Source: Sporocytophaga myxococcoides
GTDB lineage: Bacteria; Bacteroidota; Bacteroidia; Cytophagales; Cytophagaceae
DNA length: 64,000 bases
Reading direction: 5' to 3'
Assembly (NCBI RefSeq): GCF_000775915.1
Contig: NZ_BBLT01000008.1
Coordinates: 186,001-250,000 of the forward strand
This document shows, piece after piece, positions 54,389-61,964 of the stretch; the first letter of the stretch is position 1, and every line of letters starts with the position of its first letter. The position numbers and the translations under genes are program-made. The notes below the pieces were generated by a model that did not search any database, was not told the DNA's origin, and was given only the letters and a program-made list of their open reading frames with translations.

Positions 54389-55504
54389 TTAAGGAATATT
54401 CCTCATAAAGGAAACAATTCTTTCTGACGCTTTACCGTCTCCATAAGGATTATCAAGTTTGCTCATAGATTCATATCTTTCTTTATTATTCCATAAATCT
54501 AAAGCTTCTTTGACTATTTTATCCTTGTCTGTTCCAACTAGAATAACTGTACCAGCGTCAACTGCTTCCGGTCTTTCAGTTGTGTCTCGCATTACTAAAA
54601 CTGGTTTTCCAAGACTTGGAGCTTCTTCCTGTATACCACCGCTATCTGTTATTATTAATTTTGATTTTTCCATCAGCCAAATAAATGCTTCATATGCCTG
54701 TGGATCGATTAAATAAATGTTAGGGTTATCTTTCAGATATTTATAGACTGGCTTTTGAACATTGGGGTTTAAATGAACCGGATAAACTATTTTTATGCCA
54801 TGGGAGGCAATTTGATCAAGTGCAGCACAAATGTTTTCAAACCCTTCACCATGATTTTCTCTTCTGTGGCCAGTTACCAATATGAAATCATTTTCGAAGG
54901 TTAACCAGCATTTAAGTTTTTCTATGGATTCAAATCTTTTATTCTTAATAAGTTTAACGCTTTCGTTCAAGGCATCTATTACAGTATTGCCAGTAACAAG
55001 GATAGAAGCCTCATTTATATTTTCACGCAGAAGATTGATCTTAGATGAGTTTGTTGGAGCAAAATTATAATCAGAAATTCTGCCTGTAACGGATCTGTTA
55101 ATTTCTTCGGGGAATGGAGAATATTTATTGTTTGTTCTTAATCCTGCTTCAATATGGCAGACTTTTGCTCCTGAATAAAAAGAGGAAATACTACTTGCAA
55201 GTGTTGTTGTTGTATCTCCGTGGACGAATACATAGTCAGGCTGAAACTCATCCAACACAGGTTTAAGATTAACAATTATTTTAGCGGTAAGACTATGTAA
55301 AGTTTGATTTGGTTCCATTATGTCCAGATCATAATCTGGTTTCAATTGGAAGAAATCCAAGACCTGATCAAGCATTTGCCTGTGTTGAGCTGTAACACAA
55401 ATCTTGGTATTAAAAAAATCAGTATGTTTAAGAAATTCTCTAACTAATGGAGCCATTTTTATGGCTTCCGGACGAGTCCCAAAAATTATTAAAACCTTTT
55501 TCAA
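54389..55504 (-). CDS. wecB: UDP-N-acetylglucosamine 2-epimerase (non-hydrolysing)
   Basis: A 371-residue cytoplasmic enzyme interconverting UDP-GlcNAc and UDP-ManNAc for surface polysaccharide synthesis. It has IFGTRPEAIKMAPL at the N-terminus, VHGDTTTTLA, HIEAGLRT, TGHRRENHGEG and TDSGGIQEEAPSLGKPVL. The start is TTG 55504, since no ATG or GTG lies upstream in frame before the conserved first strand. It is followed at 65 bp by a glycosyltransferase gene in the same direction (upstream on the minus strand), suggesting one polysaccharide gene group. Confidence 0.96.
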   Translation of the reverse strand: MKKVLIIFGTRPEAIKMAPLVREFLKHTDFFNTKICVTAQHRQMLDQVLDFFQLKPDYDLDIMEPNQTLHSLTAKIIVNLKPVLDEFQPDYVFVHGDTTTTLASSISSFYSGAKVCHIEAGLRTNNKYSPFPEEINRSVTGRISDYNFAPTNSSKINLLRENINEASILVTGNTVIDALNESVKLIKNKRFESIEKLKCWLTFENDFILVTGHRRENHGEGFENICAALDQIASHGIKIVYPVHLNPNVQKPVYKYLKDNPNIYLIDPQAYEAFIWLMEKSKLIITDSGGIQEEAPSLGKPVLVMRDTTERPEAVDAGTVILVGTDKDKIVKEALDLWNNKERYESMSKLDNPYGDGKASERIVSFMRNIP

Positions 55505-55568
55505 TAGAAGTAGAATAAAATTATAAAATGATTAATCTAGTTGGAAATAATCATTATTTTAAAAATGA

Positions 55569-56318
55569 TTATTTAAATCTTTTGCTGAATCTGTATGCCC
55601 AAAGAAGACCAAGTGTAAGATTAATAGTTTTCGCTACTTTCATTTTACTGTCGCTTAATTTAAAATCGTAGCGAAGTATCATTGGTACTTCATGAATAAT
55701 AGGATTGAAGCGATTACTTTTTAATAGAATTTCTGCCATACAGCTAAATCCTTTTTCTTCTACCAGTCTTTCTTTATAATAATTTTGTAGTTTCCTTAAA
55801 AAATCTGCATCATAAGCTCTGAAACCACAGGTATAATCTTTCACTCCTTTCATGCCCACTACTGTTTTAAAAAGTAAACTTGCAACTTCGCTATATATTT
55901 CTCTAATTTTTGTTAGTCCCATGATCCGGGCTCCATTCTGATATCTAGAAGCTATTACAATTTCACTTCCTTCTTTTATCATGCCTGCCATTCTCTTTAT
56001 TAAATGAGGATTGTGGCTATCATCAGCATCAAGAGTGACTACAATATCACCTTTTTGTGTAAATTTCAGTACTTCCTCAATACCTGTCCTGATTGCATTT
56101 GCAAGTCCTTGATTTGGGTAAACATCAACATAGTGCAAGTTCATTTTGGTAGAGTAATCTTTCAGAATTTGTGGAGTTTGATCTTTGCTACCATCATTGA
56201 TAACGATTACTTTAGGATCTTTTGAGAATTCACCATTAAGCTCTTGAATTCTGTTTAATAAACTCGGTAAAGACTTCTCTTCATTATAAGCGGGAAGTAC
56301 TATATATATTTGGCTCAT
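55569..56318 (-). CDS. Family 2 glycosyltransferase (DPM1-like)
   Basis: A 249-residue GT-A fold enzyme of GT2, most like polyprenyl-phosphate sugar transferases. It has VVLPAYNEE-type LPAYNEEKSLP, VINDGSKD, LDADDSHNP (metal site), CGFRAYDADFL and a C-terminal amphipathic region without clear membrane helices. It probably moves a sugar to polyprenyl phosphate or to a surface lipid. Its neighbours are wecB and the frameshifted membrane protein, which would suit a lipid-linked sugar pathway. Confidence 0.88.
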   Translation of the reverse strand: MSQIYIVLPAYNEEKSLPSLLNRIQELNGEFSKDPKVIVINDGSKDQTPQILKDYSTKMNLHYVDVYPNQGLANAIRTGIEEVLKFTQKGDIVVTLDADDSHNPHLIKRMAGMIKEGSEIVIASRYQNGARIMGLTKIREIYSEVASLLFKTVVGMKGVKDYTCGFRAYDADFLRKLQNYYKERLVEEKGFSCMAEILLKSNRFNPIIHEVPMILRYDFKLSDSKMKVAKTINLTLGLLWAYRFSKRFK

Positions 56319-56412
56319 TGATACTTAGCTTTTAAATAATTAATGGTGTTTTTGAAGCCTTAGAAACTGTGCAAATTAACGTTTTAATATAATAAATCAT
56401 AATTTAATATAT

Positions 56413-57689
56413 TTATATTTGTGTTTTTTTTATATTCCAAGCGAAGTATGATATTATATATATGGAGATATAAACAGGAATAAAAAACAAGTAAGGATAA
56501 GGAACCTGCACAAATGCATAAAAGAAAATTAAATTAAATTTAAGTGCTAAAACTGAAAAAAACTGAACATTTATATGACTTCTGTTCTTGATAAACAAAT
56601 AACCAGCTAAGGCGAGGGAAGAGATGCAAAATATTAGCTGAGCATATTGGAGCTTACTTATTTTTTGTGAAAGATCCCCACCAACAAAATCATAAAAAAA
56701 GCTGGCGAAGCCTAACCCTTGAAAAATGGAAAAAGGTTTTTCACCAGGTTGTTGCCAACCTTGTCCTTTCCATTCTCCTAAAATTCCTATTTTGTAGTAT
56801 TCAAAACTGTTAGTTAAAATAGTCGGGTCTTTAGCCAAAAAAGGAAGAATATAAAATATCATTCCCATACTGGCCATTACACCTACAATCTTAAATACAT
56901 TCTTTTTATCTTCTGTTAAAAATATAATCCACAAATATAAAGGAGTCCAAAAAATCAAAGAGAATCTTGATAGTAGACATATGCTTAATGCGACTCCTCT
57001 AAAAATATTTGACTTAGAGAAAATTGCAAATACAAGCAGTAAATAAAAAGACGCATCCATTAATTCAATAGACTCGCCAATAGCAATAGGATGATAAATG
57101 GCATATAAATATAGTATACCAAATGGTATGGCTAGCTTGATATAATGCTCAATCTGGGGCAAGTTTTGACCGGAAAGAAAATTGTTATATAACAATATAC
57201 TTATTAAAAAAATGAAATATATTACCCATCGATAATCCAGGTTTACAAATTCAGCAAAAACAAATGGTAACCATCTAAATGTAAAATAATTGGGAAGAAT
57301 TGTCCAGCCAAAATCACTTATTGGAGTATATGGAAATTCTCCTTTTAAAAATCTTTTGACAACTACTCTGTAACTGCTGGTATGATATCTGAAATTGCAG
57401 GATTCATAGGGTAATCCTGAAATATTTTAAATAGGACTAATCCCATAAATCCGCTCAAAATGAAAAATACTTTTGAGCCATAGTTGCTTTGGGTATTTTT
57501 GGGGGGAGTTAAAGTGTGGGTTTCCTTATCAAGCTCAAATGCTATTTTGCAGAATAAAATACCTGCGATAGTCATTACAAGAGGATTTAGGTAGAATCCT
57601 AAAAATTTTGGTTTGAAAAGGGTAAATAGCTCTATACAAAATAAAACAAATAAATAAATAATGTTTAAGGAATAACGGGACTTTATCAT
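56413..57689 (-). pseudogene. Frameshifted multi-spanning membrane protein (possible mannosyl/glycosyltransferase)
   Basis: Two frames together encode one membrane protein of about 425 residues. The first runs from ATG 57689 to a stop at 57363 and ends NPAISDIIPAVTE. The second is open from 57426 down to 56413 without a start codon and continues directly with VVVKRFLKGEFPYTP. Joining them gives DIIPAVT..VVVKRFLKGEFPY, a smooth sequence. One missing base (or two extra) near 57366 explains it. The protein has at least eight hydrophobic segments. It follows a GT2 gene and may be a polyprenol-dependent glycosyltransferase, but no catalytic motif was identified. A sequencing error is equally possible. 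Confidence 0.78.
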
Positions 57690-57970
57690 TAGACTTTGTA
57701 AATAACAAAAAAACAGTATCAATAAAATTTACGCAATATAATTATAAATTAGGATTAAATTTATTCTTTGAATTTTATAAAGCATGAATTACTAATTGAA
57801 TCTTAATTGGTGACTTATTAATATAATATATATGCTAGGAATCCTAATTCTCAGTGGTGAATTATGGTTGGTAGATTATTTGTTAGGGACTGTTTAAAAA
57901 GTAAATTCTTCAAAAAATATATACTTTTCTTATAACACTGGTTTATTGTTTATTTATTGTAATAAAATAG

Positions 57971-58003
57971 AAGAGACTGCCCTTTGGAGACAGTCTCTTT
58001 TTA
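57971..58003. terminator. Hairpin after the basic-protein gene
   Basis: A perfect 9-bp stem (AAGAGACTG / CAGTCTCTT) with an 11-nt loop, 27 bp after the stop of the minus-strand gene. The T-tract is better on the plus strand. The rest of the 336-bp gap 57690-58025 is AT-rich with no recognised feature. Confidence 0.7.
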
Positions 58004-58025
58004 ATATTGTCTTATTTACTTAAAT

Positions 58026-58520
58026 TTATCTCACTTTCTCCAGGGCTAGTCCTGTATACCTTGGAATTTGAGTTCCAAAGAAAAACTTTGTGATTGCCAA
58101 AGTGTCATCAGCAAAGTTTCTTAAAGCAGGATAATCCGGATTTAACATACGATTCACTCTTCTGGCTTTTTTGCTTACCATAAGTTGAATGTATTTTGCG
58201 TTTAAAATAGCCCAACTTCTTATGATTCTGGCCCTTTTAGGAAAGAATGTTCCCTTCTTTAATTCCCGGTACCACGCTTTTTTTCTTAGTTTTTTGGCGG
58301 ATAATCTCGCTGATTTTTTAGCCTGATGAACTAATCTTTGGCCTCTTTTAGAAAGGATATTAAATTGCTTTTTGGCATCCTTTCCCATTCCTTCCCAATC
58401 AATTTTGGAGAAAGATTTTTTCACTGATTTAGCTAGTTTTGTAGCTGAATCTCCTATGCTTTCTGTATACCTGTAAGCATTCTTTCTGACAGATTTTAAA
58501 GTTAACGCACGACTTCTCAT
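58026..58520 (-). CDS. Small strongly basic protein of unknown function
   Basis: A 164-residue protein with no signal peptide and no known domain. It is rich in Lys and Arg (for example KKSARLSAKKLRKKAW), predicted helical, with a hydrophobic C-terminal part (LAITKFFFGTQIP). The charge suggests nucleic-acid or membrane-phospholipid binding. It follows the polyprenyl synthase gene on the same strand after 37 bp and is probably co-transcribed with it. Confidence 0.7.
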   Translation of the reverse strand: MRSRALTLKSVRKNAYRYTESIGDSATKLAKSVKKSFSKIDWEGMGKDAKKQFNILSKRGQRLVHQAKKSARLSAKKLRKKAWYRELKKGTFFPKRARIIRSWAILNAKYIQLMVSKKARRVNRMLNPDYPALRNFADDTLAITKFFFGTQIPRYTGLALEKVR

Positions 58521-58557
58521 GATTTCTTCCCAATTAGTTTAAATTCAATAAGAGAAA

Positions 58558-59535
58558 TTATTTGTCTCTCTCTATTGTATATTTAACCAACTGTTGAAGG
58601 GATTGTTTGTAAGGAGAGGAAGGAAACGTTTCAAGGATGGAGTTTGCCTCATTCATGTAATTATTCATGATTTCCGTAGCGTATGCAATACCTCCGGAGT
58701 TTTTCACAAATTGAATTACTTCAGCGACTTTCTTTGGATTATCGTTTTGATTTTTAACGATGTTTATGATTTTTCTTTTTTCCCACCAGCTGGCTTTGCT
58801 AAGCGCAAAGATCAGGGGAAGTGTCATTTTTCTTTCTTTTATATCAATACCTATTGGTTTACCTATAACGGCTTGGGTATTATAGTCAAAGAGATCGTCT
58901 TTTATCTGAAATGCCATTCCAACCTTTTCTCCAAAAAGTCTGGCATTTTCAATCGAGGCTGCATCGACACCGGAAGAGGCAGCGCCAACAGCACAACATG
59001 AAGCTATGAGAGAGGCGGTTTTCTGGCGGATAATTTCAAAGTATACTTCTTCCGTAATGTCAAGGTTGCGTGCTTTTTCTATCTGAAGCAACTCACCTTC
59101 ACTCATTTCTTTTACTGCATTGGAAACTATTTTAAGTATGCTGAAATCATCATTCTGAAGGGAGAGGAGTAATCCTTTGGAAAGTAAGTAGTCTCCGACA
59201 AGTACTGCTATTTTATTCTTCCATAGGGCATTAATGGAAAAGAATCCGCGTCTGTAGTTAGCATCATCCACCACATCATCATGAACGAGCGTGGCTGTAT
59301 GAAGCAATTCAATAAGTGCGGCTCCTCTGTAGGTAGATTCACTTATACCTCCGCATGTTTTGGCCATAAGAAATACAAACATAGGCCTTAGTTGTTTGCC
59401 CTTTCGTTTAACGATATAGGTCATGATTCTGTCAAGCAACACTACGTTGCTTTTCATAGAATCCCTGAATTTTTTTTCAAAATCCCTTATTTCGTCTTCA
59501 ATCGGAGCTTGTATTTCTTTAATACTGACAGCCAT
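58558..59535 (-). CDS. Long-chain polyprenyl diphosphate synthase
   Basis: A 325-residue trans-prenyltransferase. The first Asp-rich motif is HDDVVDDANYRRG and the second is KDDLFDYN. It condenses farnesyl diphosphate with several isopentenyl units to make the side chain of menaquinone, probably heptaprenyl or octaprenyl; the chain length cannot be told from the sequence alone. The start is ATG 59535. The length and motifs are normal. Confidence 0.94.
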   Translation of the reverse strand: MAVSIKEIQAPIEDEIRDFEKKFRDSMKSNVVLLDRIMTYIVKRKGKQLRPMFVFLMAKTCGGISESTYRGAALIELLHTATLVHDDVVDDANYRRGFFSINALWKNKIAVLVGDYLLSKGLLLSLQNDDFSILKIVSNAVKEMSEGELLQIEKARNLDITEEVYFEIIRQKTASLIASCCAVGAASSGVDAASIENARLFGEKVGMAFQIKDDLFDYNTQAVIGKPIGIDIKERKMTLPLIFALSKASWWEKRKIINIVKNQNDNPKKVAEVIQFVKNSGGIAYATEIMNNYMNEANSILETFPSSPYKQSLQQLVKYTIERDK

Positions 59536-59693
59536 GGTACAATATTACAATCTATTTATACTGTTTCCAAAGGGCTGACCTTATAAAAATCATATTTTAT
59601 TAATTTAAAATTATGATTATCATTCAGGATTCTTTATCAGTTTAATCTGTATTGGTTTTCAGTAGTTTATCATGTAGCACTTACCTGACGTTT

Positions 59694-60561
59694 ATGGCAA
59701 AACTTATTTTACTTAAAAACAGAGAATTGACTTTGGTTAATCGTTCAAGAAAGCTATTGTATGATCTTTCTTATATTTCAGATGGAAAGGAAAAACCTCT
59801 GATTATTTTTCTGCATGGATTTAAAGGATTTAAGGACTGGGGTAATTTTGATCTGATGATGAATTATTTTACTCAAAAGAATTATGCTTTTATTAAAATG
59901 AATTTTTCCCATAATGGGACAACCCTTGATAGCCCTTTGGAATTTAATGACCTGAGTGGTTTCGGAAGGAATAATTTTATCATTGAACTTGAAGATATTC
60001 AGGCTATGATTGATCATGTATTTAAAGGTGAAATTATTTCAGAAAATGAGTGGGATCAACGAAAACTGATACTGATCGGGCATAGCAGAGGAGGGGCAAT
60101 TGCTATTATTAAAGGAGCTGAAGACGTGAGAGTAAGAGCAGTAGTATCGCTGGCTGGAGTTGCTGATCTGAAGAAATTTCTGAATGACAGGGACATTGAT
60201 TTATGGAAAAAAGGAGAAACAGTGTTTATAGATAATTCAAGAACTGGGCAAAAAATGCCTCTTTACCCTCAATTTCTGGAATCTTATTTTGAAAATAAAT
60301 CAAGACTAGATGTTATCTCGGCTGCATCAAAATTAAAGCATCTTTTAATTATCCACGGTTCAGAAGATTCGACAGTGCCCATCGATCATGCTTTTAAATT
60401 AAAAAAACAGTAATCCAACCTCAGAATTAAAAATTGTTCAAAATGCGGATCATACTTTTGGGGGCAGGCATCCTTATACAGATAAAGATCTGCCTTTAAA
60501 TTTTAAAATCGTTTGCGATGCGATTATAGATTATTTTCAGAATACAGAATTTAAAAACTGA
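59694..60561 (+). pseudogene. Alpha/beta hydrolase interrupted by a one-base insertion in an A7 run
   Basis: The frame from ATG 59694 stops at 60413. It encodes 239 residues with the oxyanion region FLHGFKGFKDWG, nucleophile Ser in GHSRGG and Asp in HGSEDSTVP. Directly after the stop the next frame continues as a normal C-terminus: NPTSELKIVQ, then ADHTFGGRHPY carrying the catalytic His, to a stop at 60561. Reading six instead of seven A at 60401-60407 joins the two into a 288-residue protein. As it stands the protein lacks its catalytic His. Causes could be a true mutation, phase variation, transcriptional slippage or a sequence error. The intact family resembles prolyl-type or ester hydrolases. 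It precedes a universal stress protein gene. Confidence 0.85.
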
Positions 60562-60632
60562 GATCATTTTTCAATTAATTTTATCCGAATTAATCTCCTC
60601 TCTTTTAATGTTATCAAATAAAGGTAGGTGAT

Positions 60633-61487
60633 ATGGAAAAGTTACTACTAGCTTCGGACTTTTCAGACAGTTCTAATAATGCATTAGATTTTGCAAAAGG
60701 TATAGCTGCGAAAGCAGTATCAGAGGTACTTATATTCAATTCAGCGCCTCTTCCTGTTCTAGAGCCTACTATTCCAACTTTCATGATGGAGGAAATACTG
60801 GAAGATCAGGAGTATTCAGCAAAGGAAAAATTACGTGAGTCATGTGATCTTGTGAGTTCAGAGAGGTATTTTGATGGAAGCCGGGTAAGTTGTGGGTATA
60901 AGTTTTCTTCAGGAGTAGCTGTAAATGAAATAGCAGAAGTTGCCCAGAAAGAAAATGTTGAATTGGTTGTAATGGGAGCTTATGATAATTCTATTACTTC
61001 CAAATGGATTGGAAGTACTACAATTTCAACTCTTGATCATGTGGCATGTCCTGTTCTTGCTGTACCCACGGATGCTATCTTTCAGGGATTCCAGCATATT
61101 GTATATGCTTGCGGGCTTCGCGATTACGATCACTTAGCAATTGATGAGGTAGTTAATTTTGCAAAGATCTTTAATGCCAAAGTAACAGTTCTTCATGTTG
61201 CAGATCCTATTAGTCTGCGTCTTGATATCGTGCTATTTGACAGATTGAGAAAAAAAGTAAAAGCAACTGATGAATTTGGAAAGGTTAAATTTGAAATGCT
61301 TGTTTCGGAGCAGCGGTATGATGCTATTGAGAGTTTTCTTTCTGAGGAGGATGTAGATATGATTGCATTAATGAAGCACAGCAGCTCATTCTTTAAAAGG
61401 CTTTTTTATAAAAGTATGATTGATAAAAGCTTATATAGAGTAGAGCTTCCTATGTTCTTATTGAATGAAAAAAATTATAAAAGTTAA
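60633..61487 (+). CDS. Tandem universal stress protein
   Basis: A 284-residue protein with two UspA domains (1-145 and 150-280). The first has LLASDFSDSSNNAL and a GAYDNS / GSTT segment close to the ATP-binding G-2x-G-9x-G(S/T) motif. The second is more diverged and ends MALMKHSSSFFKRLFYKS. A ribosome site (AAGGTAGG) precedes ATG 60633. It is followed after 4 bp by a coiled-coil protein gene and then by a cation ATPase gene, so it may be part of a stress or ion-balance group. Confidence 0.9.
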   Translation: MEKLLLASDFSDSSNNALDFAKGIAAKAVSEVLIFNSAPLPVLEPTIPTFMMEEILEDQEYSAKEKLRESCDLVSSERYFDGSRVSCGYKFSSGVAVNEIAEVAQKENVELVVMGAYDNSITSKWIGSTTISTLDHVACPVLAVPTDAIFQGFQHIVYACGLRDYDHLAIDEVVNFAKIFNAKVTVLHVADPISLRLDIVLFDRLRKKVKATDEFGKVKFEMLVSEQRYDAIESFLSEEDVDMIALMKHSSSFFKRLFYKSMIDKSLYRVELPMFLLNEKNYKS

Positions 61488-61491
61488 TTAT

Positions 61492-61884
61492 ATGATAGCA
61501 GATGAAAAAAGAAGATTGATCTCCTGGCTTCATTTTGACGAAAGGTTATGGTTAAATAAGCTGGAGTTTTGTAACGATGAACTGAAAATTTTTCAGGAGC
61601 GTCTTGAAGAGATTGCATCAGATTATACTGATATGAATGTTAAAATTCAGATAGAACAGTTTCAAAACAAGTTCTTTATTCAACATGATGAAATTATAAA
61701 ATTAAAACATGATATCAATCGCATGGGAAGAGTCCTGGCTGAATTTGAAAAGGATTTCAGTAATGCAGTTGATGAACGGACAGCTGATGAACATTATAAT
61801 CTTGAAGAGAGAATGGATAGCTTTAATGAGATATTTGATGATCTAAAGGCTGATTTCCGGGCTTTCCTTGAAAAGTATATGTAA
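61492..61884 (+). CDS. Small coiled-coil protein
   Basis: A 130-residue acidic, almost all-helical protein with heptad patterns and no recognised family. ATG 61492 lies 4 bp after the stress-protein stop; an upstream in-frame start at 61465 would overlap that gene and seems less likely. It was probably co-translated with the stress protein and may be its partner. A role cannot be assigned. Confidence 0.7.
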   Translation: MIADEKRRLISWLHFDERLWLNKLEFCNDELKIFQERLEEIASDYTDMNVKIQIEQFQNKFFIQHDEIIKLKHDINRMGRVLAEFEKDFSNAVDERTADEHYNLEERMDSFNEIFDDLKADFRAFLEKYM

Positions 61885-61964
61885 AAACATATTGAGACTT
61901 GTTAAGGTTTAATTAACTTAGGTTTTTGATTTTAACTTTAACTTAGGCCTCTGTATATACTCTT

